Part shown: positions 8,587-17,616 of the stretch, one piece after another | How positions within the stretch are numbered: the first letter of the stretch is position 1 | How the letters are laid out: the number at the start of each line of letters is the position of its first letter | Assembly: GCF_014650175.1 (NCBI RefSeq) | Contig: NZ_BMUL01000001.1 | Span: 538,013-602,012 of the forward strand | DNA length: 64,000 bases | Direction of reading: 5' to 3' | Origin: Streptomyces termitum | GTDB lineage: Bacteria; Actinomycetota; Actinomycetes; Streptomycetales; Streptomycetaceae | Program-made: the position numbers and the translations under genes | The notes under the pieces: generated by a model | What the model saw: the letters and a program-made list of their open reading frames with translations, nothing else | Told to the model about the DNA's origin: nothing | Database searches by the model: none

Positions 8587-11500
8587 GTGGACGCGTACGC
8601 GGGAAGGGTGCTCGCGGACCGCTACCGTCTGCCGCTGCCGCCCGACGGCCCCGCCGCCGAGGCCGAGGCGGCCGAGACCCGGGCCTTCGACACGTACAGC
8701 GGGCAGGAGGTGAGGGTCCGCCAGGTCCCGCTGCCCGAGTTCGTCGACGCCGAGGTCCTCGACGGCGGGCCCGCCCCCGCCGGTCCCTACGGGGGCGGTT
8801 CCGGGGCCACCCGCCGGCCGGCCGAGCCGGTGGTCCGCCGGGCCGTCGAGGCGGCCCAGGCCGCCGCCCAGGTCCCCGACCACCCGTTACTCGACCAGGT
8901 CTTCGACGTCTTCGCGGAGGCCGGCTCGCTCTGGATAGTCAGCGAGCACGTCCCCGCCCGCCCGCTCTCCGCGCTCCTCGCCGAGGGCCCGCTCAACCCC
9001 TTCCGCGCCGCCGAGATAGCCGCGGACGTCCTCACCGCCCTGCGCGCGCTGCACGCCCACGGCTGGGTCCACCGCAACATCACCGCCCGCACGGTCCTCG
9101 TCTGCGACGACGGCCGCGTCCTCCTCACCGGTCTCGCCGCCGGCGCCGCCGAGGAGGCCCTCTGCGGCTACGACCCCGTCCCCGACCCGGACGACCCCGC
9201 CCTCCACCCCGGGGAGGACCCCTACGCCCCCGGCGCCGGGACGTACGACCCCGGCTACGAGGAGGTCTACGAGGCGGAGTACGCCCCTGACGACGCCGAC
9301 GCCGACGCCGACGCCGCCGCTGCCGACGCCGCCGCCGTCGAGGAGGAGCCCGGCCCGCCCCGGGACCCGGACGACGCCGAGGTGTACGAGCCGGAGGCGT
9401 ACGAGCCCGGCGCGTACGAGGACGGCGCCCACGGGGCCGGGGCGTACGTTTCCCCGGAGGAGTACGGCTCCGAGCCGTACGGGGCCGGACCGCGCGAGGT
9501 CCCGCCCCCCGCCGGCCCCGGGCCCGCCCCCCTGCCCGGCCCCGCGTCCGGACCCGCCCACGACCCGGGGTCCGGCCCCGCGTACGACTCCGGCCCCGCG
9601 TACGACTCCGGGTTCGAGCCGGAGTCCGGGCCCGAGCCGGCGCCCGGGGCCGTCACCGGGCCGGAGCCCGTCCCGTACGGGGTCGATCCCTACGGCCGGG
9701 CGGCGCCCGTGCCGCGCCCCGCCGCCCCGCCGGAGGCCCCCGCCGTGCCGCCCAGCGCGGACGCGCGCGCGGCCAGGGCCGGGGCCATCGCCGCCTACCG
9801 CGCGGCCACCCGCGCGGCCGCGGCCCGGCGGGGCGAGCCCGCCGGACTCCCGGCCCCGGCCCAGCCGGAGCAGGAGGCCCGGCCGGAGCAGGAGGCCCAG
9901 CCGGAGCCCGCGCCCGAGCCCCCCGCGCTTCCGTCCCCGCCTCCGGCCGCCACGCGGCCAGGACCCGCGCCGCAGTGGTGGGCGCGGGCGGCCGACGACG
10001 AGGACGAGGGGGACGACGAGGAGGAGGGCCCGCGCCCGCCCCGGGTGCTGCTCAAGGGCTCCTGGAGCGACGGCCCGCACGCCTCCCGGGACGGCTCGCC
10101 GCCCGTCTCCGCGGGCGGCGGCCCGGCCCTGCCCGCGCTGCCCGCCGGTTACACGGCCGCCCCGGCGCCCGTCCCCGCGCCGGCCGCCCCCGAGCGGTAC
10201 GGGCCGGCGGGCGAGCGGTACCGGGGGCCCACGACCCGGCTCGCCGCCGAGCGGGCCCGGCAGACCCGGATCGCGGTCGTCGGCGCCGTCACCGAGCGCT
10301 GGGCCCCCGAACAGGCCGGTCCCGTCCACGAGAACTGGCGGCTCGCCCCGCCCATCGGCCCCGCCACCGACCTCTGGGCGCTCGGCGCCCTGCTCTACCG
10401 GGCCGTCCAGGGCCACGCCCCCTACCCCGAGGACAGCGCCGCCGAACTGGTCCAGCTCGTCTGCGCCGAACCCCCGGCCTTCGCCGAGGAGTGCGGACCG
10501 CTGCGCCCGGTGGTGGAGTCGCTGCTCCGCCAGGACCCCACCGAGCGCCCGGACTTCGAGGAGCTGCGCGGCTGGCTGCGCTCGCTGGTCCGCTCCGCGC
10601 CGGAGCCGGAGCCGGACGTGGTGGCCCCGCCGTCGGTGTTCGACGCGAAGCGGCTGCCGATCCTGCGCCGCCGGGGCGAGCTGGTGCGCCGCCGGCGCGG
10701 CGCCCGGCACCGCCACCGGCGAGGCAAGGAGGACCGCCGCGCACCGGCCGCCTCCCCCCTCCCGCCCGAGGACCACGAACCGACCGAGCGATTCCCGCCG
10801 TACGAAGCCGGGGAGTCGTACGAGACCCGGGAACCGTACGAGACCGGGGAGCCGTACGGGCCCCGGGAGCCGCAGGGGCCCCGCGAGCCGTACGCGTCCC
10901 CGGAGGCGTACGCGCCGCAAGAGCCGTACGCGCCCGAGGAGTCGTACGAGCGGGCGCACGAGGAGCGCGAGCCGTACGAGCGGCGCGCGGCCCGCGAGGC
11001 GTACGAGGAGCCCGTCGGGTCCGGCCGCCGTTACGACTACGCCGAGGACGACGGCGAGCCGGAGCCGCCGCGCCGCCCGGCGGCCCCGCGCTCCCGCGGC
11101 CGGATCCTGGTGCCGCTCGTCCTCCTGCTGCTCGGCGGCGGCGTCGCGTACGCCGTCGTCGGACTGCCCGGCGACGGGGAGGAGCCCGCCGGCGCCCGCC
11201 CGAGCGCGACCGCGCCGGAGAAGCCCGCCGGGACCCCGTCCGCCGGCCCGGCCACGGACGCGCCGCCCCCGGCCGAGCCCGGCACCACCCCGCCGTCGTC
11301 CCCGGCGAAGCCCCCGGCCCCCTCCGCGGGACCCGCCCTCGCCGCCGGGTACGCGCTGCGCCAGGACCCGGAGGGGTTCCGGATCGGCGTCCCGGCCGAC
11401 TGGCGCCGCAGCCCCCTCAACGGCTCCGGGCAAGTCCGCTACGGCGCGGGCGACTTCTCGATGATCGTCGTCCCGGGCCGGGACCGCGTCCAGGACAACG

Positions 11501-11793
11501 GCTCCGACCCGCTGGAGTACCAGAACTCCCGGGAGCGCGAGCTGGAGCCCTACCGGCAGTCCTCGTGGGCCCGTCAGGAGAAGGCCCGCCGGGTGGACAT
11601 CGGCCGCACGCCCACCGCCGAGGGCCACTACGTCTGGTACGACGGCACCGGCCGCGAGGTCTTCGTCCGCAACCTCGCCCTCATCGACGGGGGCCGCTAC
11701 TACGTCGTCCAGGTGATCGGCCCGGAGAACGAGCGGGACAAGGTGTCGGAGATCTACGACCAGGCGGTGAAGGGCTTCCGCCCCGGCCGCTGA
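8587..11793 (+). CDS. Membrane pseudokinase, split kinase fold, with a TTA codon
   Basis: A 1068-residue protein in the same kinase/linker/membrane/outer-domain scheme as its neighbours, with GTG at 8587 after GGGGGAGG. The kinase part is degenerate: no Gly loop, Arg for the ATP-binding Lys (VRVRQVP), HRN for HRD near residue 161, and TGL for DFG. About 380 residues of acidic, Pro/Tyr/Glu-rich sequence separate subdomains VI-VII from the later lobe (PATDLWALGALLYR). Another Tyr/Glu/Pro-rich tract precedes the membrane helix (about 839-861). Codon 101 (8887-8889) is TTA, read by the bldA tRNA. The likely role is a regulatory scaffold for the two flanking active kinases (inference). Confidence 0.9.
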   Translation: MDAYAGRVLADRYRLPLPPDGPAAEAEAAETRAFDTYSGQEVRVRQVPLPEFVDAEVLDGGPAPAGPYGGGSGATRRPAEPVVRRAVEAAQAAAQVPDHPLLDQVFDVFAEAGSLWIVSEHVPARPLSALLAEGPLNPFRAAEIAADVLTALRALHAHGWVHRNITARTVLVCDDGRVLLTGLAAGAAEEALCGYDPVPDPDDPALHPGEDPYAPGAGTYDPGYEEVYEAEYAPDDADADADAAAADAAAVEEEPGPPRDPDDAEVYEPEAYEPGAYEDGAHGAGAYVSPEEYGSEPYGAGPREVPPPAGPGPAPLPGPASGPAHDPGSGPAYDSGPAYDSGFEPESGPEPAPGAVTGPEPVPYGVDPYGRAAPVPRPAAPPEAPAVPPSADARAARAGAIAAYRAATRAAAARRGEPAGLPAPAQPEQEARPEQEAQPEPAPEPPALPSPPPAATRPGPAPQWWARAADDEDEGDDEEEGPRPPRVLLKGSWSDGPHASRDGSPPVSAGGGPALPALPAGYTAAPAPVPAPAAPERYGPAGERYRGPTTRLAAERARQTRIAVVGAVTERWAPEQAGPVHENWRLAPPIGPATDLWALGALLYRAVQGHAPYPEDSAAELVQLVCAEPPAFAEECGPLRPVVESLLRQDPTERPDFEELRGWLRSLVRSAPEPEPDVVAPPSVFDAKRLPILRRRGELVRRRRGARHRHRRGKEDRRAPAASPLPPEDHEPTERFPPYEAGESYETREPYETGEPYGPREPQGPREPYASPEAYAPQEPYAPEESYERAHEEREPYERRAAREAYEEPVGSGRRYDYAEDDGEPEPPRRPAAPRSRGRILVPLVLLLLGGGVAYAVVGLPGDGEEPAGARPSATAPEKPAGTPSAGPATDAPPPAEPGTTPPSSPAKPPAPSAGPALAAGYALRQDPEGFRIGVPADWRRSPLNGSGQVRYGAGDFSMIVVPGRDRVQDNGSDPLEYQNSRERELEPYRQSSWARQEKARRVDIGRTPTAEGHYVWYDGTGREVFVRNLALIDGGRYYVVQVIGPENERDKVSEIYDQAVKGFRPGR

Positions 11794-11893
11794 ACCCGCT
11801 TCCGGTCACAGTGGTGTTCCTTTGCGACCCCCGAGGTTCCGTGGGCCGTGCCCTCCTCCGTAACCTTGCACCGGAAGCGACGGGCGGGGGCAA

Positions 11894-13621
11894 GTGGAAC
11901 ACTCTCAGAGCACAGGGCCGGGGCTGCTGCTCGCCGGGCGGTACCGGCTGGGCGAGTCGATCGGGCGCGGCGGCATGGGCAAGGTGTGGCGCGCGCACGA
12001 CGAGGTGCTGCACCGCGTGGTGGCGGTGAAGGAACTGACGGCGGGTCGGTTCGTCGCCGAGGCGGACCGGCTGGTGCTCCACGCGCGCACCCAGAAGGAG
12101 GCGCGGGCCGCCGCGAGGATCACCCACCCCGGCGTGGTCACCGTTCACGACGTGCTCGAACACGACGACCGCCCCTGGATCGTCATGCAGTACGTCGACG
12201 GGCCCTCGCTCGCCGACGCGGTCAAGGAGGCCGGGACGGTCGAGCCCCGCGAGGCGGCCCGGGTCGGGCTGCACGTCGTCGGCGCGCTGCGCGCCGCGCA
12301 CGCGGCCGGGGTGCTGCACCGGGACGTCAAGCCGGGCAACGTGCTGCTCGCCCGCGACGGCCGGGTCCTCATCACCGACTTCGGCATCGCGGCCATCGAG
12401 GGCGACTCCACGATCACCCGCACGGGCGAACTGGTCGGCTCCATCGACTACCTGGCGCCCGAGCGGGTCAAGGGCGCCGACCCGGGCCCCGCCTCCGACC
12501 TGTGGTCCCTCGGCGCCACCCTGTACACGGCGGTCGAGGGCACCTCGCCGTTCCGCCGCACCTCCCCGATCAGCACCATGCAGGCGGTCGTCGGCGAGGA
12601 GCCGCCGTACCCGGCGAACGCGGGTCCGCTGGCCCCGGTCATCGTCGCGCTGCTGAGCAAGGAGCCGGAGCGGCGGCCGCAGGCCGACGAGGCCGAGCGG
12701 ATGCTGCTGGAGGCGATGGAGGGGCGCAGCCCCCAGACGGCGCAGGCGTACGTGCCGACGCAGCGGTTCGACCGGCGGGAGGCCCTGGAGGAGGGCACCG
12801 CCGTCGCCCCGGTGCCGGCGGCCGTCCCCGCCACCGCCCCGACCGCGTCCCCGGCCCCGGCGCCTGTGCCGGTCCCGGCGCCCGTCCCCATCCCGGTCCC
12901 GGAACCGGGACCGTCGCCCACCCTCGCCTCCGCCGCCGGGCCCGTCGCGCCGGTCCAGGGGAAGGGCCGCTGGCGGACCGCCGTCCTCACCGCCGTCCTC
13001 GCCGCCGTCGTCGCGGGCGGGGCCGTCTTCGCGGTGATGGAGTACGGCAACGGCCGGGGCGGCACCGACCCCGACCCCCGCCCGACCACCGCCGCCCCGG
13101 CCCCCGAGCCGACCGGCACCGGCACCACCGGCACCACCGGTCCCGACCGGGGCGTGGCGCCGGGCGACGCGCCGGAGGGCTGGCACCGGGTGGACGACCC
13201 GGAGGGCTTCAGCCTCGCCGTCCCGGACGGCTGGAAGCGGCAGAAGGACGGCGACCAGATCGACTACACCCCGGACAACGGCCGCCACCGCATCCGGATC
13301 AGCATCGACCGCAGCCCCGACTTCGAGAACCCCTACGTGCACGCCCTGGACCTGGAGAAGACCCTTCAGAACCGGATGGACTACGAGCGGGTGCTGCTCA
13401 ACCAGAACACCTACCGCGACCAGGTGAAGTCCGCGATATGGGAGTTCACCTGGACCGAGAAGCAGAGCTTCCCCGGGCCCCGGCACGCGATCGACCAGCT
13501 CTACTACGGCGACGACGGCACCGAGTACGCGATCTACATGTCCGCGCCGGAGGAGAGCTGGGAGGCGACCCGGGAGCAGTTCGACGTGGTCCTCCAGCAC
13601 TGGCGCGTGCCCGGCGAGTGA
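11894..13621 (+). CDS. Membrane-anchored Ser/Thr protein kinase
   Basis: A 575-residue Hanks-type kinase starting at GTG 11894 (purine-rich GGGCGGGGG upstream). The kinase domain begins almost at the N-terminus (about 12-275) with GRGGMGKVW, VAVKEL, HRDVKPGN and DFG intact and an activation segment with Thr/Ser (STITRTGELVGS). A Pro/Ala linker, one membrane helix (about 359-385) and a C-terminal outer domain (GWHRVDDPEGFSLAVPDGW) follow. The outer domain is a clear relative of those of the two genes upstream. It is last of the kinase cluster; a 100-nt gap before it can hold its own promoter (TAACCT near 11857). Confidence 0.93.
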   Translation: MEHSQSTGPGLLLAGRYRLGESIGRGGMGKVWRAHDEVLHRVVAVKELTAGRFVAEADRLVLHARTQKEARAAARITHPGVVTVHDVLEHDDRPWIVMQYVDGPSLADAVKEAGTVEPREAARVGLHVVGALRAAHAAGVLHRDVKPGNVLLARDGRVLITDFGIAAIEGDSTITRTGELVGSIDYLAPERVKGADPGPASDLWSLGATLYTAVEGTSPFRRTSPISTMQAVVGEEPPYPANAGPLAPVIVALLSKEPERRPQADEAERMLLEAMEGRSPQTAQAYVPTQRFDRREALEEGTAVAPVPAAVPATAPTASPAPAPVPVPAPVPIPVPEPGPSPTLASAAGPVAPVQGKGRWRTAVLTAVLAAVVAGGAVFAVMEYGNGRGGTDPDPRPTTAAPAPEPTGTGTTGTTGPDRGVAPGDAPEGWHRVDDPEGFSLAVPDGWKRQKDGDQIDYTPDNGRHRIRISIDRSPDFENPYVHALDLEKTLQNRMDYERVLLNQNTYRDQVKSAIWEFTWTEKQSFPGPRHAIDQLYYGDDGTEYAIYMSAPEESWEATREQFDVVLQHWRVPGE

Positions 13622-13737
13622 CACCGGCCCCGCCCGCCCCCGGGGACGGCGTTCCCGGGGGCGGCACCGCCGGGAAAGCGCCGGAAAAATCTCCGTCGCG
13701 GGCCCCCGACAGCCGTAAGCCGCTGATCAGGACTTAT

Positions 13738-13822
13738 GCGCCAGCGATCACTGGCGCGATGTGCGCGGGTGGTGAAAACGCGTTACCGGCGGGTACCCAA
13801 AGGCCGGAACGACGCCTACCCT
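13738..13822 (+). promoter_or_regulatory. Promoter and two palindromes upstream of the SSADH-GMC operon
   Basis: A perfect inverted repeat GCGCCAG-N6-CTGGCGC lies at 13738-13757. A near-perfect one, GTTACC-GGCG-GGTACC, lies at 13782-13797. A -10-like TACCCT (13817-13822) ends 7 nt before the ATG at 13830 with no Shine-Dalgarno between, so the mRNA is probably leaderless. The second palindrome would overlap the -35 region, as a repressor site does. Confidence 0.5.
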
Positions 13823-13829
13823 CGGCTCC

Positions 13830-15494
13830 ATGACGGACTCGCAGGCCCCCGCCGCCCCCACGGTTCCCGCCGACGCCGCGCCGGCGGCCCGCCCCGCCGC
13901 CCCGGCCGGCGCGACCAACCCGGTCGCCCCCGCCCCGGCCGGCGCCCGGACCGCCGCCGACGTCGTGACCCCCGAGCTGGTCGCCCGGCTCACCCGGGGC
14001 GTCATCGGCTCCGGCCGGACCGCCAACCACACCCCCTTCACCGGGGAGAAGCTGGCGGACCTGCCCGAGGCCACGCCCGAGGAGGTCGCCGAGGCGTTCG
14101 ACCGCGCCCGCGCCGCGCAGGCCGCCTGGGCCGCCACCTCCGTCCGCGAGCGCGCCGGCGTCCTGCTCCGCTTCCACGACCTGGTCCTCGCCCGCCAGGC
14201 CGAGGTCCTCGACCTCATCCAGCTGGAGACCGGCAAGGCCCGGCTGCACGCCCACGAGGAGGTCCTCGCGGTCGCCGTCGCCGCCCGCCACTACGGCCGC
14301 CGGGCCTCCTCGTACCTGCGCCCCAAGCGCCACACCGGCGTCGTCCCGACCCTCACCAAGGTCACCGAACTGCGCCAGCCGCGCGGCGTCGTCGGCCAGA
14401 TCGCCCCCTGGAACTACCCCCTCGAACTCTCCGTCGGCGACGCCCTGCCCGCCTTCGTCGCGGGCAACGCGCTGGTGATGAAGCCCGACACCGAGACCGC
14501 GCTCACCGCGCTGTGGGCCCGCGACCTGCTCATCGAGGCCGGGCTGCCCGCCGAGGTCTTCCAGGTCGTCCTCGGCGAGGGCCCGGTCGTCGGCCCCGAG
14601 GTGGTCCGGCACGCCGACTACGTCTCCTTCACCGGCTCCACCCGCACCGGCCGCGAGGTCGCCCAGGGCGCCGCCGCCCGCCTGGTCGGCGTCTCCCTCG
14701 AACTCGGCGGCAAGAACGCCATGCTGGTCCTGAAGGACGCCGACGTGGAGAAGGCCGCCGCCGGAGCCGTCCGCGCCTGCTTCTCCTCCGCCGGACAGCT
14801 CTGCATCTCCATCGAGCGGCTGTACGTGCACGAGTCGATCGCGGACGCCTTCGTCGAGCGCTTCGCCGCCCGCACCCGGGCCATGCGGCTCGGCACCTCC
14901 CTCGCGTACGGCGCCGACATGGGCTCCCTCGTCGGCGAGCGCCAGCTGGAGACCGTCACCCGGCACGTCGAGGAGGCCGTCGCCAAGGGCGCCAAGCTGG
15001 TCGCCGGGGGCGTCGCCCGCCCCGACATCGGCCCGCTGTTCTACGAGCCGACCATCCTCGACGGCGTCGAGGCCCCGATGACCGTCTGCGCCGAGGAGAC
15101 CTTCGGCCCGGTCGTCTCGGTCTACCGCTTCGCCGACGAGGACGAGGCGGTCGCCCGCGCCAACGCCACCCCGTACGGCCTCAACGCCTCCGTCTGGACC
15201 ACCGACTCCCGCCGGGGCCACGCCGTCGCCGCCCGCCTGCGCACCGGCACCGTCAACATCAACGAGGGGTACGCCCCCGCGTACGGCAGCGTGCGCGCCC
15301 CGATGGGCGGCATGAAGGACTCCGGACTCGGCCGCCGCCACGGCTCCGAGGGCATCCTCAAGTACACCGAGGCCCAGACCGTCGCCCAGCAGCGCCTGAT
15401 GCCGCTCGCGCCGTCCTTCGGGATGGACGACGAGAAGTACGCGGCGCTGATGAGCCTGTCCCTGAAGGCGCTGAAGGCGTTCCGCCTGAGCTGA
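13830..15494 (+). CDS. Succinate-semialdehyde dehydrogenase (aldehyde dehydrogenase family)
   Basis: Likely oxidises succinic semialdehyde to succinate with NAD(P)+, feeding GABA breakdown into the TCA cycle. The protein has 554 residues, with an Ala/Pro-rich N-terminal extension of about 45 residues ahead of the ALDH domain. Visible motifs: PWNYPLE, cofactor-binding FTGSTRTGREV, catalytic Glu in ELGGKNAML, catalytic Cys in SSAGQLCIS, and the C-terminal MGGMKDSGLGRRHG. The ATG at 13830 is chosen because a -10 element sits 7 nt upstream (leaderless). It is followed after 99 nt by the GMC oxidoreductase, probably one operon. ALDH family is certain; the substrate is inferred from overall resemblance to actinobacterial SSADH. 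Confidence 0.85.
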   Translation: MTDSQAPAAPTVPADAAPAARPAAPAGATNPVAPAPAGARTAADVVTPELVARLTRGVIGSGRTANHTPFTGEKLADLPEATPEEVAEAFDRARAAQAAWAATSVRERAGVLLRFHDLVLARQAEVLDLIQLETGKARLHAHEEVLAVAVAARHYGRRASSYLRPKRHTGVVPTLTKVTELRQPRGVVGQIAPWNYPLELSVGDALPAFVAGNALVMKPDTETALTALWARDLLIEAGLPAEVFQVVLGEGPVVGPEVVRHADYVSFTGSTRTGREVAQGAAARLVGVSLELGGKNAMLVLKDADVEKAAAGAVRACFSSAGQLCISIERLYVHESIADAFVERFAARTRAMRLGTSLAYGADMGSLVGERQLETVTRHVEEAVAKGAKLVAGGVARPDIGPLFYEPTILDGVEAPMTVCAEETFGPVVSVYRFADEDEAVARANATPYGLNASVWTTDSRRGHAVAARLRTGTVNINEGYAPAYGSVRAPMGGMKDSGLGRRHGSEGILKYTEAQTVAQQRLMPLAPSFGMDDEKYAALMSLSLKALKAFRLS

Positions 15495-15593
15495 CGCCCG
15501 GTCCCGGGCCGGCCCCCGCGCCAGGGGAGCCGGCCCCGCGCCGTCCCCCCGTACCCCCTGCCCGTTTCCGCCCTTTCCCTCCCGAGGAGAGCC

Positions 15594-17399
15594 ATGACCG
15601 CGGTACCCCCTGCCCGAAATCAGGACGAGGAAGGCGCGTACGACTACGACGTCCTCGTGGTCGGCTCCGGCTTCGGCGGCTCGGTCACCGCGCTCCGCCT
15701 CACCGAGAAGGGCTACCGGGTCGGCGTCCTGGAGGCCGGCCGCCGCTTCACCCGCGAGACCCTGCCGAAGAACTCCTGGGACCTGAGGAACTTCCTGTGG
15801 GCCCCCGCCCTCGGCCTGTACGGCATCCAGCGCATCCACCTGCTCGGCAACGTGATGGTGCTGGCCGGCGCGGGCGTCGGCGGCGGTTCACTCAACTACG
15901 CGAACACGCTGTACGAGCCGCTGGCGCCGTTCTTCGACGACCCGCAGTGGAAGGACATCACCGACTGGCGCGCCGAGCTCGCCCCGTACTACGACCAGGC
16001 GAAGCGGATGCTGGGCGTCCGGCTCAATCCGACGATGACCCCCTCCGACGTGCACCTGAAGGCCGCCGCCCAGGCCATGGGCATCGGCGACACCTTCCAC
16101 ATGGCGCCGGTCGGCGTCTTCTTCGGGGACGGGAAGGACGCCGACGGCACCGCGCGGGCGACACCGGGCGGCGAGGTCGCCGACCCGTTCTTCGGCGGCG
16201 CGGGCCCCTCGCGCAAGGCGTGCACCGAGTGCGGCGAGTGCATGACCGGCTGCCGCCACGGCGCCAAGAACACCCTCAACGAGAACTACCTCCACCTCGC
16301 GGAGAAGGCGGGCGCCACCGTCCACCCGATGACGTCCGTGGTCGCCGTCACCGAGGACTCGCGCGGCGGCTTCGCGGTCAGGACCCTCCCCACCGACGAC
16401 CGGAAGAAGGGCAAGGGCCGCACCTTCACCGCCCGCCGGGTGGTGATCGCCGCGGGCACGTACGGCACCCAGACCCTGCTGCACCGCATGAAGGACACCG
16501 GGCTGCTGCCCCGGATCTCCGACCGGCTCGGCGAACTGACCCGCACCAACTCGGAGGGCCTGGTCGGCGCCCAGACCACCGACCGCCGCTACCGCCGCAA
16601 GCACGGCCAGGCGCGGGCCGACTTCACCCGGGGCGTCGCCATCACCTCGTCGGTCCACCCGGACGAGAACACCCACATCGAGCCGGTCCGCTACGGCAAG
16701 GGCTCCAACTCGATGGGCGGGCTCACCGTCCTCCAGGTCCCCTATGGGGCCCACCGGGTGCGGAACTGGGCGCTCAACATGCTCCGGCACCCCACCCTCG
16801 CGCTCCGCTCGCTCTCCAACCGGCGCTGGTCCGAGAAGACCATCATCGGGCTCGTCATGCAGTCCCTGGACAACTCCCTCACCACCTACCGCAAGCCCGG
16901 CGGCCTCGGAAAGGGCCTGCTCACGGCCCGGCAGGGGCACGGCGCGCCGAACCCGACCCAGATCGAGGCGGCGACCCGGGCCGCCACCCTGATCTCCGAG
17001 GAGATCAACGGCTTCGCGGGCTCCAACATCGGCGAGCTGATGGGCACCCCGCTGACCGCGCACTTCCTGGGCGGCTGCCCGATCGGCGCCGACGCCGACT
17101 CCGGTGTCATCGACCCGTACCACCGGCTCTACGGCCACCCGGGGATCTCGGTCGTGGACGGCTCGGCGGTCTCCGCCAACCTCGGGGTGAACCCGTCGCT
17201 GACGATCACCGCGCAGGCGGAGCGGGCGATGTCCTTCTGGCCGAACAAGGGCGAGGAGGACCCGCGGCCCCGGCAGGGCGAGGCGTACGCGCGCCTGGCG
17301 CCGGTCGAGCCGAAGGCGCCGGCGGTGCCCGCGGAGGCGTTCGGCGCCCTGCGGCTGCCCTTCCTCGGCATTCCGGTGGTCCCGCCGAAGAAGCCCTGA
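15594..17399 (+). CDS. GMC-family FAD oxidoreductase with a four-Cys cluster (ChoD-like)
   Basis: A 601-residue flavoprotein, ATG at 15594 with GAGGAGAG upstream. Seen: FAD-binding VVGSGFGGSV near residue 21, ARG/GAGVGGGSLNY in the second FAD segment, and the C-terminal GMC signature with VVDGSAVSANLGVNPSLTI. At residues 210-220 is CTECGECMTGC, Cys spaced C-x2-C-x2-C-x3-C followed by RHGAKNTL, as in ChoD-type cholesterol-oxidase relatives; the spacing would suit a [4Fe-4S] cluster. It probably oxidises a sterol-like or lipid alcohol (inference). The downstream hairpin at 17442 closes the operon. Confidence 0.85.
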   Translation: MTAVPPARNQDEEGAYDYDVLVVGSGFGGSVTALRLTEKGYRVGVLEAGRRFTRETLPKNSWDLRNFLWAPALGLYGIQRIHLLGNVMVLAGAGVGGGSLNYANTLYEPLAPFFDDPQWKDITDWRAELAPYYDQAKRMLGVRLNPTMTPSDVHLKAAAQAMGIGDTFHMAPVGVFFGDGKDADGTARATPGGEVADPFFGGAGPSRKACTECGECMTGCRHGAKNTLNENYLHLAEKAGATVHPMTSVVAVTEDSRGGFAVRTLPTDDRKKGKGRTFTARRVVIAAGTYGTQTLLHRMKDTGLLPRISDRLGELTRTNSEGLVGAQTTDRRYRRKHGQARADFTRGVAITSSVHPDENTHIEPVRYGKGSNSMGGLTVLQVPYGAHRVRNWALNMLRHPTLALRSLSNRRWSEKTIIGLVMQSLDNSLTTYRKPGGLGKGLLTARQGHGAPNPTQIEAATRAATLISEEINGFAGSNIGELMGTPLTAHFLGGCPIGADADSGVIDPYHRLYGHPGISVVDGSAVSANLGVNPSLTITAQAERAMSFWPNKGEEDPRPRQGEAYARLAPVEPKAPAVPAEAFGALRLPFLGIPVVPPKKP

Positions 17400-17441
17400 C
17401 GGTTCCGGGGCGGCTTCGGGACGGCTTCGGGGAAAAGGAAA

Positions 17442-17473
17442 GGGCGCTGCACCCCCCTCCGAGTGCAGCGCCC
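17442..17473 (+). terminator. Hairpin terminator after the SSADH-GMC operon
   Basis: An 11-bp perfect stem (17442-17452 with 17463-17473) and 10-nt loop, 43 nt beyond the GMC stop. A short T-rich stretch, CTTTTCGG, follows. Confidence 0.8.
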
Positions 17474-17550
17474 CTCCGGCTTTTCGGTGGTGCCGCATAG
17501 ATGACCCGCGATCCCCGCCCTTGGTTGTAGGCGTTGCGTCAGATTGCGGT

Positions 17551-17564
17551 GTGACGCGCGTCAC
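17551..17564. promoter_or_regulatory. 14-bp perfect palindrome resembling a Crp site
   Basis: GTGACGCGCGTCAC is perfectly self-complementary. It fits the pattern GTG-N6-GNCAC that I recall for S. coelicolor Crp. It lies in a gap with no recognised gene on either side within 450 bp, so its target is unclear. Confidence 0.5.
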
Positions 17565-17580
17565 GTAGGAGAAAGAGGGA

Positions 17581-17616
17581 GGGCCCGTGCCGCGATTCCG
17601 GTCGCGGCACGGGCCC
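17581..17616. terminator. 15-bp perfect hairpin in the intergenic gap
   Basis: The arms 17581-17595 and 17602-17616 pair perfectly around TTCCGG. It could end leftward transcripts from the chorismate mutase gene, or be part of an unrecognised small RNA starting near the palindrome at 17551. Confidence 0.65.

Noticed and set aside
9609..9640. A tRNA T-arm-like GGTTCGA segment
   Set aside because: It lies within the coding part of the pseudokinase gene and no cloverleaf can be drawn; no tRNA was found anywhere in the window.
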